Notes: generated by a model not told the origin, from the sequence alone. Shown: positions 35,450-47,905, counted from the first letter of the stretch. The stretch is DNA of 64,000 nucleotides from Liolophura sinensis (GCF_032854445.1 NC_088305.1:11023717-11087716), one strand, 5' to 3'. A program made the numbers and translations.

Positions 35450-37110
35450 CGTTTTATTAACCAGTGTATCTCATGTCAACACAAGTGTGCGTTAATAAGT
35501 GGAATGCCAAAGGGAAGATCAATAATGTCTTGTATAGCCTTCAGGAAATAAAGATATCCCTGTTACTGCATGTACAGAATACATGACAACAGGTATGCCA
35601 AGATTACATGCACATGTACGTGTACAAAATGTATGCTTGTCCTGCTCCAAAATGTCTCAAATACCCCTTTTTTTTGTCAATACTCACAATACTGCTTCAC
35701 GTCAATTTCTGTCAGACATGTTTAAGGAATCGTCACTAAGATATACCTTTTGATTAATGAACTATCAACCAGCATGGCACACCATTTTGAAAATGATTTT
35801 ATTTGTTCGCCTAGAACATTCCTTGCATTTTTCAAAATTGTTTTCAATGATGCTTCTCTTTGCAAGAACCTACCTTAATTTCTTACTTTAAGTCCTTGCA
35901 CTTACTTAGTGATGGTATTTATGTTCTGAAAATTGGAAAATGATCTTTCATGCATACAGATCCCACCATAATACGTAACACTTGCACACGAGCTTTGGTT
36001 TCATCTATCAGTAACACACACATTTTTAGGGTTGGCCTGCAGGTCGAGACAGAGGGGTTTACCTCAGGGCAAACCATAAGATGCTAGTCTGGACAAACAT
36101 TTGCGTTTTAGCTCTGTTCTTTGGGCCAATAAATGGATTAGGGGGGAGGTCAATATGTCCTGTGTGAGCAGCTGCTGGGGGGATGGAGGTCTGGAGGTCT
36201 GGTGGCAGATGTGTGTGTGGGTTGTGGGCCGGGAGGGGGGGGGGGGGGGGGAGAACATTGAAGAAGGAGAGGAAAGGCAGCATCAAGTCCCAGCCTCCAC
36301 TCCATCTTACCATATCATCTTTGCTGGAGACCATATTTTATTGGCTATTATCATGGCAACATCTAGAGTTCCGCAAAATATTTGCGCCCCCAAAGCTGTT
36401 GAACACCAAAGCTAATTAGGTATTAAAAGTAACTTTAAAAGTAAATTTGAAATTTAAATGAAAATATAATGATTTAATAAAGTGTTGTTGAGAAATGCAG
36501 GGCATGGCTCATAAAGAACTAGTTACTATGGCAAATCACCTAATGATTCTGAGAGTTCTACTGATCTTAGATATTTTCAGGTTTGTTTCAAAGATAAAAT
36601 GACAAGTTTCAGCACCGAAAGTAATATTATAGGGCATATATGTGCCTCTTAAGAATATATCTTTTTTTTTTGGATGGTGGGGGTCTGGGGAAGTGGGTGG
36701 GGGGTGGTTGGTCAATTCAATTTTTACTGTCTTTTTTTCTGGGCCATACATAGAGAAATATCAAAGGTTCTGATCCCAAAATTTAATGGTGACTTTTCTG
36801 ACTGTGCAAAATGAAATTTAAAAAATGGAACTCAAAATGATGCTTTCTAGGGGCGTTTAAATCTGTGAATGAAAGAAATTTGTGTACAAACTTAACTTTA
36901 CCCATTATATTTTTGTTTAATTTACTCGTTAGTTTTAATACAGGTTGTTTAATTTAGAAGGCAAATAGTTTGGGAGCCCAAACGTTTTTCAGAACTGAAT
37001 TAACTTTAGATATGGCCCTGACTATGTACAAAGAATATGCATGTATCAATTTCTCAACATCAGCAAGGCAGTGAATTTACTGGAATTAATACAAACCTTA
37101 ATACTGCCAG

Positions 37111-37293
37111 ATGGCTACAGAGTACGGTTTGAAAAGAGCAGATATTCTCTGTAGGGAATTACTGCATTTACAAAATGATACTGATGAAGAGCGGTCATTG
37201 TGCTCCATGGACACAGCTTTTATTCCAGACTTCCGTACAAACCAACTGAAGTCAAAAATTAGAAATGAATGTGAAATTGGCAAGAAGAAATAG
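37111..37293 (+). CDS. Unrecognised 60-codon open frame, possible exon or element remnant
   Basis: A true ATG-to-TAG frame on the plus strand, antisense to the surrounding PTPN4 intron. The product is hydrophilic with balanced composition (MATEYGLKRADILCRELL at the start, a basic KIRNECEIGKKK end). That is unlike the low-complexity open frames around it. The ATG directly follows ACTGCCAG, which could be a splice acceptor. I do not recognise the protein and see no partner exon, domain or second copy in the window. It could equally be chance or a remnant of a mobile element. Confidence 0.25.
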   Translation: MATEYGLKRADILCRELLHLQNDTDEERSLCSMDTAFIPDFRTNQLKSKIRNECEIGKKK

Positions 37294-37599
37294 GATGCCA
37301 ACTGTCATGTGACGGACATGTTAGAAGTGTGAGAGAGGACAAAGCACAAAGGCGCACTTCAAGGGCTGCTGTAATAAAAGTAGGTGGCGGCTACGTGCGG
37401 GGGAGGGGATTGACACATATGATGCTGGGAACACAAACCAGACATGTTTATCTAAGCTCCCACATAGTCCTTTCATGTCTACTGATGGCAAGCTGTGCAG
37501 CTCTACAGCCTTCCTTGCAGGGGCTCTCAACATGACTCTTTGTAAACTGCATTTAGTATAGTGTCTCAGGGCAAAATCAGTCCGGTGACAAAGTTAAAA

Positions 37600-38045
37600 A
37601 TACATGTACATCAATCAGACAGGTGAAAGACACAAATAAAAAATACATGTACGGCATGGTTCAGAGATGAGGTTCAGAGAGATAAAAATACATGTCTGAG
37701 GTAAGGAGAAATAAAACCTCTTTCAGAGGGGAGGAAAGGGGAGACAGGACATGGTTCAGACAGGTGAGACAAAAATACATGTCTGAGGTGAGGAGAGATA
37801 GGACATGGTTCAGGCAGGTGAGATTAAAAGTACATGTCTGAGGTCAGGACAGCACATGGTTCAGACACGTAAGACAAATGAATGTCTGAGGTGAGAAGAG
37901 ATAGGGCATGGTTCAGACGTGAGAGACAAAAATACATGACATGACAGAGGTGAGGAGAGATACTTGTAGGACATGGTTCAGACAGGTGAGACGGAAATAT
38001 ATGTTAAAGGTGAGGAGACTGGACATGGTTCAGACAGGTAATACC
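37600..38045. repeat. 50- to 60-bp degenerate tandem repeat
   Basis: About seven units containing GGACATGGTTCAGACAGGTG, GAGACAAAAATACATGTCTG and AGGTGAGGAGAGATA, with variable spacing. Confidence 0.85.
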
Positions 38046-38540
38046 CTTTTGGCTTCCTAATCTGCAAAAACGATGTGACAGCATTTTTTTTTTCTATTTC
38101 TAACTACTGCTTGCATTTACCTGGCATTACTGACCCTAAATGACCTAAAATTTCACCTGCAAAAGTACATTTTTGGAGGAAAATACATGTCACAAAATAT
38201 TATTTTTGGTGCAGAAACTTACAATTTTCCACTAGAATATCATTCCATGTTCCAAGCTAACCTCAAATCACCTTTTCAAAATTGTTAGAACTCTCAGAAT
38301 CAACAAAAATGGGCAAGTTAGTCCAGATGAAATTCATGGTCATTTAGGGTATACTTTGAACCATGTCCAGATGCCAAAACTTGATCCATGTTGTGCTGTT
38401 TGAATAATTCAGATGTAGAAATACATAAAATCACTTCAGGCATGACAGATAACCACAAAAGCTAAAATTATCTTGAAAAGGTAGAACAAAAAAAACCTAC
38501 AACTAGGCCACATGAGGTGGATCCATGTGTGCCAGTAACT

Positions 38541-38780
38541 CTTAATTTATTTTATTTCGTCAGTGTTTATTTGATTAGGCATTCAAGAATATAACACTTT
38601 AACGATGGAGGCCAGCATTATGGTGTCAGAAAAAATGGGCAAGGCACAAGGAAATCACGATCATAAACAGGTTGCTGGCCAGAGAGGAAGCCAGCATGAG
38701 CTGGACTTGAACTCACAACAACCGCATTGGTGAGAGGCTCTTGGTCATTGTGCCGCATTAGCATGCTAACCATTTTGGCC
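38541..38780 (-). mobile_element. SINE-A, old, nearly full length
   Basis: Tail, core and head are recognisable (AGCTGGACTTGAACTCACA, GTGAGAGGCTCTTGGTCATT) but carry several deletions. Confidence 0.8.
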
Positions 38781-41316
38781 ATGTGGTGAACCAATAACTC
38801 CAGCCGGCGGTTGCAGAGGTACACATGCTGATATATGAGAATGAAGATGGCCGTGTAGTACGAATGCACCTGTACGAATTTCTGTGGCAACATTAATAAG
38901 CTAATCATGTCCCTTGCTCAGATCTGCAATTTGTAGAGACGACACTCCGCACAAGAGGAAGAACTACAGAAATGGTCTTATGTGGGCTTCTCAGAGGAGA
39001 TCTCCAACAGGCATGAATAAATGACGAGGCAGGAGCTGTTAATGGGAAGTGGGTTTTATGGACAGGTGATTTGGGCACGCACACCTTGCAATCCGATAGT
39101 CCAATCTTTACTCATGTGTACTGATGTTCTTCTGTATTCAGACCATTGTCAAAAATATGTTCGTTAAGCATAACCTGACTGACGGTAATTTTTATGTAGA
39201 ATTTTGATGGAAGTTTTTGTTTGGTATAAAAAAAAAAATAATCTATATATTTTGAGTAGGTTGGCTTATTTTTTGTGTATTTGTTTTTTTTGTTTTTTTT
39301 CTGAAGAATGAATTTCATGGGCAATGCATGTAAAACATACCCCAGAGATTTTTGGAGCATCTCTTCTAAAGCCCTAACTTATTCCTTAAACCATTTTCAA
39401 ATAAATTCATTCATTACTTAATTAAATTAATTTTCAAATTAATTCAGACATATTTACATGCCACATACTTTGAACAATATCCCAAGTTTCAGCAAAACTT
39501 TGAATGACAAAAACGTAAAATAAAAACACAAATAAAAATAGTTAAAACTCTGCTCCTAGTATAAAAAAAAAATGTTCTTATTAATTTTATGCCTGTCACA
39601 GCTACAGTCCACACGTAATTCTGTGTTGACACTCAACAAGTAAATTGCCCTAACTCCTCTACCTGTGCACGAATCTCTAGGCTACAAATGGCCTTGTACA
39701 GAGTTTCCTTATAAACCTCATATCTTCACTTACACGATACATCTAAATTGGTAAAACTGCCCTTCCTCCTTGTTTCAAGTGACAGTTAATATCCAGCTAC
39801 ATCTGTGTACCGGTAGTAACTGATCAGTGTGCACTATATCCAACCAAGGACAGAACCTACTGGCTCTGGTGGCTTTAAGCACTATTAGGATTTATCAGCA
39901 ACAAGGACAACTGGAATATATGTTACAGGGTCAAATGGAGGCAATATAAAAGTTATACTACGATAATACCCTAATTCCTCAACCTTGAAAGAGCACAAAG
40001 GACAGAGGAAGTATCCAGAGATTACAAGCCACACAATGTACACGTATTTAAATTAACAGACAGGTCCGGTACAAGACAACTAAGACCACATTTTTTGAGA
40101 AATTTTTTTTTTATCAAATTCCTCTGTTATTAAATTACTGTAAAAGTATTGATTCAAAAGTATCGTTTTAAAGCGTTCATGTGCTTTTGAAATTGAAAGT
40201 GTATCATATCAAAATTGAGTGGTGAAATATACATCCATTAAATCTTTATCATGGACCATACATGAATTCATGCAAACAGTACCTTATATAAGATGGTCTT
40301 TCATCAAATCCCTCCCACCCACCTTGCACACACACATTAATGACGAAACCCCCCAAAAATACATGCCCGTGAGTCACTTTCAAGAAGAAGGCCATCAGAG
40401 TTATCTCCCTTGAAATCACCCTTCAATCAATGGCAGATACATACTTCTCACCTTAATAATAAAACAAACTGGTATGAGTCTTTTTCACTGTAGCCAGTGC
40501 GGGGAGGGGAGGGGGGGGACGCTGTAGAAATAAGTTTAAATACCCTGTAGAGAAAAAGCAAAAACCTTATGGTGCTGCTATCAGGGAACCGTAAACTGAT
40601 CTGGCCTGGATGAGGTCATTGGTGAATCACACTGATATGATCACAAAAGGATTTGCGTGATCGCAATGACTTCAATGGGCCTGTATTCAACCATCATCAC
40701 ACTCCTTCTTGTCCTAGAACAGTGTTCGCTCGATAGTTGCCATTCCACACAGAGAACACATGCTTCAAGCTAATCAAGTTTAGTACTTATTCATATTGTC
40801 AGATATAACTTGACTGATGGATTGTGGTTCAGTTCTGCTTTAAACATTATTCTGGTCAACAACAATCACTCCTTGTAGCAAGCCAGTACCAAAGCTGACT
40901 TTGGCTGGCGGGGGGGGGGGGGGAGGGAAGAGATGGGGGGGAGGAGTGCTGCCTCACTGGAATGACATGTTTACACTTGTAAGATGATCTTCTTCCCTTG
41001 GATAAGGCGGTAAAATTACCTTATGTACATCTGAAGTCTTGCATTATTTGGTTGCATGCACATACATGTATGTACCTTCACTGATGCTAGAAAAACTGGT
41101 AATTTGATCAACAGTATGTTTATTTTCAAAACCGTGTTCGCCACGATATGGCTGACAAATTGCTCATTTGGCATTAAGCCATGTAATCATTCATTCATTC
41201 AAAACTGGGTTGTTTACACTTAACTTTTTTTTCTTCTTTTCTTTTTGGGAATAGATGAGTGCAGAGTGCTACATGTACATGTCAAATTATAAACCCATAT
41301 CAATGTTACACTTCAA

Positions 41317-41550
41317 CACCCTATTTCTTCTAATTATTGGGACACCTGATCTGCTCCATTCAGCCAGTATACATGTAATTGTAGCAGGAGTATTTAGGTA
41401 TTTAGTTTCTTTTTTTCTCACATGGTTAGACCCTCTAATGAACAACATACTTATATCTTCACTTTCCAAAAAGCTGGGAGAGAAATATAATATTCTGCTT
41501 TCAACAATATTAATTAATAGTAATAATTAATAATTAGAAGAATTAGGGTA
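41317..41550 (+). mobile_element. MITE-B, uninterrupted copy
   Basis: CACCCTATTTCTTCTAATTA to TAGAAGAATTAGGGTA. The terminal inverted repeat matches those of MITE-A and MITE-C, although the interior is different. Defines the empty site for the interrupted copy at 27638-28085. Confidence 0.78.
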
Positions 41551-42184
41551 TATTAACTAATTATATAATTATTAATTGGCTGTCCCAATACAGTTCCCCA
41601 AAAATGTTATGATATTAAATGATCACTTCATGAAGAAAAAGTTTGGCTGCAATTTTTACAGCTTAAAAAGTTAAAGAAAAAGACAACCAAAACAATTTGC
41701 CTACACATGTACATATTATATGAAGTTACACTTTTAATTTTTGTTTTCTGCTTGTCGCAAATTCGGCATTCACTTATAAAGTCATCATAATTTTTCCGAA
41801 AAGTCACCATAATTTTTCCGACCAAAAGCAGCCATACTCATTACAATACATACAACAGTCATGCACTGTGTGCAGACTGTCATGATGCTTTTTTTCTGGC
41901 TAATCATATTGCCCCGATTTTCAATCTTCCCCACAATACATGTGGCTGGTATTTCCTGTTTTGAACACATGTACATGGCCCAGCCCAGTTGCTTTACCTT
42001 GTGATAACCCACTTTAATACGCAATAGTTACTCCCCTAAGTCTCCAACACCAGGAATTTGATCATGTTTATATCATATGCGATGTATATATACATGTACA
42101 CATTTGTTAGGGATTGCCAGCATCATCCTTATTTCATGTATGAAAAACTTTTTAGGACATTAATATTTATCCGTATGTATGCAA

Positions 42185-42240
42185 GGCTTGGGGTTTTACA
42201 ACGCACTTAACAATTTTTTTTAGTCATACGTGTATAATGA
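42185..42240 (-). mobile_element. SINE-B tail fragment
   Basis: GCTTGGGGTTTTACAACGC, ACTTAACAATTTTTTTTAGT and CATACG correspond to the last 55 bases of SINE-B. Confidence 0.65.
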
Positions 42241-43352
42241 CCGTAATATTTGTAACTACATTAGCACATAGCATTTTCTGTTACTTTAATAATTATACTA
42301 GAAAAATCAGTATCATTACAGACCTTGATGATGCACTTTATCACGTGGTCTCGATAAAAGAATAATTTACTTTTGTCACTGGATGACAAATGCTCTATAA
42401 ACGCACCCCTAAATACGTGCCCTAAAAAAACGAAATACAGTCATGAAGATATTCCTGCGGCGATCAATTCCACACAACAGTAACATAACATTGTTATATC
42501 AGTCATACCATTAGTAGTTCGTCCAGGTGAAAGCTGAGAAAACTAAGTACCATTGATTTCAGATAAAGTTTGCACAGGTCTGATCACCCTGTGTATTGAG
42601 AGACAGGACCATCCTTAAACAATTCTTTGTTGAGGGTAACCAACACTGTGAGAAAAAAGATGGTAGTTATATAGTAAAAACTTTTCTTTTTCATTCTGGC
42701 CAATGAAAACGATAGGGATTTTGAAGAAAACGACAGTGAGAGAAAAAAAAGAAAAAAAGCAATACCATGAAAGCTCAATGAAAATATTAGATCAGGCACC
42801 TTTTTTTAAAGATTTGTCAACTTATCTTTTTGGGGGTTTGTCAAGTTACCACCAACAAACATATTTTTAAGGATACAGAAATCTGATTACAGGTGACTTT
42901 CAAGGGATTAGCATTAAAACTCCCCCATCAACCATTAACAGAACATGAACATATTCATCGCAATTTGATTATAAAATTACACTAGCCGACAAAACAGTAA
43001 TTCAAAACTGAGCAAACAAGGTTATCAGAATTTTAAAGGACTGTGTAAGCAAATATTAATGAGTAGTTAAAACTCCACTGATCACAGACAAGTCTACACC
43101 CACGCATATTTTATACAGATCAAACATGCTGCCATAAAATGCATTTTGGAGAACAACAAAAAAGCACAAAAAAGCCTGCTAATATTTTGACTGGGCTGAA
43201 AGTCTGAATGCTATCAGACTACAGATGAAATATTTGTTTTTCCATCATCGTGAGCCATTAACCTAGCACGAATCATTTTATTTTTTGAACACAAAATGAC
43301 TCATGCTGCAATAGTTTAGGGCTACGGAGAATATTAGCCATTATATAGCATG

Positions 43353-43819
43353 CCTGTATCACATAATATGTGTTTGTGCAAAGTTGCACATGAGTATTAT
43401 GTTTAAAGGCTGACGTGCATGTATCACATAAAATGTGTGTGTGCAAAGTGGCACACGAGTATTATGGTTAAAGGGAAGAGCACCTGTATCACATAAAGTG
43501 TGTTGTGCAAAGTTGCACGAGTAGCACGTTTAAAGGGTGGTGCTCCTTTATCACATAAAATGCGTTTGTGCAAAGTTGCACATGAGTATTATGTTTAAAG
43601 GGTGGCGCGCCTGTATCACATAAAATGCCTTTGAGCAAAGTTGCACACAAGTATCATGTTTAAATGGTGGCTCTCCTGTATCACATAAAATGTGTTTGAG
43701 CAAAGTTGCACACGAGTATCATGTTTAAAGGGTAGTGCTCCTGTATCACACAAAATGTGTCTGTGCAAAGTTGCACATGATTATCGTGTTTAAAGGGTGG
43801 CGCTCCTGTATCGCATAAA
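43353..43819. repeat. 65-bp tandem array with an internal palindrome
   Basis: Seven full units plus a part unit. Each contains CTGTATCACATAAAATGTG, then GTGCAAAGTTGCAC (a near-perfect hairpin, GTGCAA and TTGCAC around AG), then GAGTATTATGTTTAAAGGG. The palindrome is kept in most units. No coding potential. Confidence 0.92.
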
Positions 43820-43914
43820 TCCCTTTAAGTCACACAGGATGATATAAAGGAAAAGACCTCTAAAAATCACAGTATGCACCACTAAGTACACCACTTAAAA
43901 CTATGCATAAATAC

Positions 43915-44274
43915 ACTTTCATTTATTTTTTTTTAGATTTTTGTGAAGACAGTTAAAGGCGCTCAAACATTTGACTTCTAGGGTGGGCTTTATGGACCAT
44001 ACTATCAGAGGTTAGGAACTCTGACATCATGGGGAGTTTATCTAACTTCCAGATTTTAATCCCAACTCCAGATTTTGTAATAATCCTTTTTACCTATGAG
44101 TGAAAGATTACTGAAATAATGTTCAGAGAACGTTTCCTTCCTTCTGGTGAACAAAAAAGGTGATGTGACACCAGAGTTCCTCACTACAGTCAGTTTGGCT
44201 CATAAAATCCGCCATAGTTTTCAAATATTTTAATGCCCTTCAACACTCTCAAAAAAATCTGAAAAAATAAATCA
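43915..44274. mobile_element. MITE-D with long terminal inverted repeats, copy 2
   Basis: Same end structure as 29634-29987: ACTTTCATTTATTTTTTTTT, AGGGTGGGCTTTATGG and AGGAACTCTGACATCA on the left. On the right are CACCAGAGTTCCTCA, CATAAAATCCGCC and CAACACTCTCAAAAAAATCT in reverse complement. Confidence 0.78.
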
Positions 44275-44370
44275 GTTGTCTTAATGATGAACCTTACTTT
44301 GCGTTTTAGCTTTCTTTTACTTTTGTACCTAGGCCACAAAATATGAGTATCAAACATGCACTTTGATACA

Positions 44371-44662
44371 GAAAATACACTGATCATGTCAAACCTAAAC
44401 CCCGCAACCCCAAACCTATATAGCCTTAGTTCTTAGTTACCTGGTTCAAAACCCAAAGTGGTCAATTTGTGTTGTACCTTATCAGTAATACAGTCAATGC
44501 ACAGGCTTGTCAGGGATGACTTCAGTTGCAACAAAGTCATCCCAAAAAACAAAAGTCAAAGGCCATCAGTTGGACAGAGAATACACTGATCATGACAAGC
44601 TCCTCTAGTCTAAGTCTGAAGTTCTTGGTTCCCTGGTTCAAACCCAATTTGTGTTATACCCA
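44371..44662. repeat. Diverged direct duplication of about 100 bp
   Basis: Copies at 44371-44480 and 44578-44662 share AAATACACTGATCATG, GTTCTTAGTTACCTGGTTCA and TTTGTGTTGTACC. The GGTTCAAACCC resembles a tRNA B-box but no cloverleaf can be built. Confidence 0.7.
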
Positions 44663-45007
44663 TTTAGTATGATTATTTCTGTCCTTAGTGACAATAAGCG
44701 GTCAACGACACTCCAATGATTGGTGAATACTAATAGACATACATGTACCTATCTTCCAGGGCGTACACCTATCTGTACATCACACATGGTAAGGTACATG
44801 TACGTCAGTAAGTTGCCAAAGGTCATTGGTTCAGAACAGGCTCTCAAGTTTCTTTTCACTCATAAAACTGACTGCTATCAAGTAAATTGAAACAGAGTAT
44901 GGCATCAAAGAACATCGAACAAAAAATAAATCGATGTACGACCCCGAAAACCGATAATACTGTTATTTTATTGAAAAAAATTTTAAATGCCATTCACTGA
45001 TGCAAGA

Positions 45008-45063
45008 GTGAGTGCTTGGGGTTTAACGTCGTACTCAACAATTTTTCAGTCATATGACGACAA
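45008..45063 (-). mobile_element. SINE-B, only 56 bases long, perfect 13-bp target-site duplication
   Basis: Just the tail of SINE-B, from GTGAGTGCTTGGGGTTTAAC to CAGTCATATGACGACAA. It is bounded by an exact CACTGATGCAAGA on both sides (44995-45007 and 45064-45076). The element therefore arrived in this truncated form. Confidence 0.93.
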
Positions 45064-45272
45064 CACTGATGCAAGAAGAAAATCGACAGAACAATACTCA
45101 AAGTATTTGGAAGTTTCAGAACAACATTTCAGTGCCTTATGCATGCATCACATGTGCCAGTGGTGGTAACATTTTAGGACTATCTCAGGAGATAAAACTA
45201 ATTATATATATCTACTGCATTTACCAGTACGACATATATCACATTTGCTCATGAATAAACATGCTATTGAGA

Positions 45273-45275
<3 letters not shown>

Positions 45276-45310
<35 letters not shown>
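45276..45310. repeat. TA microsatellite
   Basis: Uninterrupted TA run followed by CATGTATATAG. Confidence 0.95.
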
Positions 45311-45317
<7 letters not shown>

Positions 45318-45599
45318 ATAGTAAAAAAAAGTTCCTTATTTATAACCTATGTGTGATACACACCTGCTGGCTGACCACCCAGGGCATAGATAATTACAGG
45401 AACATAGAAATGTGGATCAATGAATGGCTGATGTTTTAACACCTCTCTGGCAATACCCCCGCCATAGCCTGGCAAGACCACGTTACAACATGGAAAAAGT
45501 TATGGCTTTCACCACAAAAATGGAAAGATCAAAAATGAAAACATTAAAAACCTGCTATAAATGTACATGCTAAAAAGAAAAGTGACAGATTCATCTGAT

Positions 45600-45746
45600 T
45601 TAGTTTATCGGTGTTTTACGCCGTGCTTAAGAATATTTCACTTGTACAACAGCAGCCAACATTATGGTGGGAGGAAACCTGGCAGAGCTCGGCGAAAACC
45701 CATGACTATCCGTTGGGAGTTGCTGGGAGGCCTTCCCATGTACAGG
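45600..45746 (-). mobile_element. SINE-A, 5'-truncated
   Basis: Tail-less start, GGTGTTTTACGCCGTGCTTA, core to GGAGGCCTTCCCATGTACAG. Confidence 0.8.
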
Positions 45747-46508
45747 AGCCTTACATGACAGAAAGCCTTACACTCATACAGAAAATAATACCATGACTCA
45801 AAAAGTTTTACAATGTACACTTGAAGGAAATATCTCACAAAAAAGAGATCTTCGTGTATGTATAATTTGTCTGATGTGATGAAAAAATAATCTTGTGTGA
45901 CTTTTTTATCAGACAGAATAAAGACCTCAAATAACTCAATTTTGCTGTAATGACATTAAAAAGAACAGCTTTGATTGACTGCCTCTTGTTTATAACGTCA
46001 TTCTCAACAATTTGTTATACACAAGATGGCTGTCAGATTTAAGTGTGGCAGAATCTAGAGTGTAAGGGGAAACCATTGACCTTAGGCTTACTACTTGAAT
46101 TGATTTCTTTGCCCGAATATCCACATACATAAATACAGAAGAGCCCCCCAAAAAAATTCTCCACGTTTCCTAACTGTTTTGTCAAGAATTCATTTTTCTC
46201 ATCTAATAGACTCATAAAATAAAATTGAGATAAATGAATAAATTATTGGCTTCAGAAAACATCCTTTCCTTAAGTTCAGCATTACAAGAAATGGATTCTT
46301 TAAATATTTAATACATTGGAATTGTTCTTCCTCCACAGTACTGGACTGAAATTGCCATCATAACTGTGTAAGAGGATTAGTCAAAAAAAAAAAAATTTCT
46401 CTTAGCCAAAAGATTATCTCATTACTGTTATCTTATAGAACAGCCTCCAGTTCAGTTTGCCTATAAATGTACAATTTTATTGAAACAGTACAAAAAAATT
46501 CCCTCCCT

Positions 46509-46575
46509 GATTTTCCACATTGTGTTAGGTTGATTTTCCACATAGTATTAGGTTGATTTTCCACATAGTGTTAGG
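46509..46575. repeat. 24-bp triple repeat
   Basis: Three units of TTGATTTTCCACATAGTGTT followed by AGG. Confidence 0.85.
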
Positions 46576-46649
46576 CAATGCAAAATAAACAGTTTCTCAA
46601 AGGATGGACACAGATGCAGCAATCAAGTCTTCATTTGCATACAAATAAC

Positions 46650-46760
46650 TTGCCACTAGCACACTAGTGGAAGGCTACTAGTTCCATTACCTTACCGCTA
46701 GCACACTAGTAGAAGGCCACTAGCTCCAATAACTCGCCGTTAACACAGCTGTAGCAGGCA
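46650..46760. repeat. About 45-bp repeat, two and a half copies
   Basis: Units contain CTAGCACACTAGTGGAAGGC and TACTAGTTCCATTAC. Each unit carries a CACTAG/CTAGTG palindrome. Confidence 0.75.
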
Positions 46761-46933
46761 TTAGCTTCACAAATCAGTTTAGCCATCTAACATTATCATT
46801 AAAGAATTCCAGAAGCAGTTTGAAATTAGACGAAAACTTACCAAAACAGCAATCACACATGTACATCCTGGCTAAACTTTGAAAACCCAGATAAACCATA
46901 CAATTGTGTCAGAAGACTGCTTCTCATACAAAT

Positions 46934-47905
46934 ACCATGTAATGGTTACAGAGTTAAGGCAAACTCCACTGCTCTCCGACTTCTTCCCACATATATAAAA
47001 TTCCATGTAATGGTTCCAGAGTTAAGGCAAATCGCATTGCTTTCCGACTTCTTCCCACATATATAAAAGTCCATGTACTGGTTCCAGAGTTAAGGCAAAT
47101 CGCATTGCTTTGACTTCTTCCCACATATATAAAATTCCATGTAATGGTTACAGAGTTAAGGCCAACCACATTGCTTTGACTTCTTCCCACATATATAAAA
47201 TTCCATGTAATGATACCAGAGTTAAGGCCAACCACATTGCTTTGACTTCTTCCCACATATACAAAAGTCCATGTAATGGTTCCAGAGTTAAGGCCAACCA
47301 CATTGCTTTGACTTCTTCTCACATATATAAAATTCCATGTAATGATACCAGAGTTAAAGCAAACTGCATTGCTCTCTGACTTCTTCTCACATATATAAAA
47401 TTCCATGTAATGATACCAGAGTTAAAGCAAACCGCATTGCTTTGACTTCTTCCCACATATATAAAATTCCATGTAACGGTTCCAGAGTTAAAGCAAACTG
47501 CATTGCTCTCTGACTTCTTCCCACACATACATTAAAAAAATCAATGTAATGGTTCCAGAGTTAAGGCAAACCACATTGCTTTCCGACTTCCTCTTGTGTC
47601 TATAAAAAATCCATGTAATGGTTCCAGAGTTAAGGCAAACCGCATTGCTCTCCAACTACTCTCACATCTATAAAATTCCATGTAATGGTTCCAGAGTTAA
47701 GGCAAACCACATTACTTCGACTTCTTCTCACATGTATAAAAATCCTTGTAATGGTTCCAGAGTTAAGGCAAACCACATTGCTTTGACTTCTTCTCACATG
47801 TATAAAAATCCTTGTAATGGTTCCAGAGTTAAGGCAAACCACATTGCTCTCTAACTTCCTCTCAAATATGCAAGTAAACCACCATGTGATGGCTCCAGAG
47901 TTAAA
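46934..47905. repeat. 66/68-bp tandem array, about 14 copies
   Basis: Units run CCATGTAATGGTTCCAGAGT, TAAGGCAAACCACATTGC, TTTGACTTCTTCCCACATA and TATAAAATT. Spacing between units is 66 or 68 bases, drifting to 70-72 near 47541-47611. Because 66 is a multiple of three, long repetitive open frames (SNAVCLNSGTITWNFIYVGR and the complementary strand's HIYKIPCNG) appear on both strands. None starts with a convincing ATG context or ends in a gene-like way. I treat them as artefacts. Confidence 0.95.

Noticed and set aside
36228-36250. G-quadruplex regulatory element
   Set aside because: A plain G homopolymer in a low-complexity patch. There is no promoter or exon nearby to give it a role.
44440-44650. 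tRNA-like B box GGTTCAAACCC, twice
   Set aside because: No acceptor stem, D-arm or anticodon arm can be formed. It is part of a local duplication.
46954-47406. 150-codon minus-strand frame with repeating NSGTITWNFIYVGRSQSN-like units
   Set aside because: Produced by the 66/68-bp array, open on both strands, frame broken by 68-base units, no gene-like start or end.
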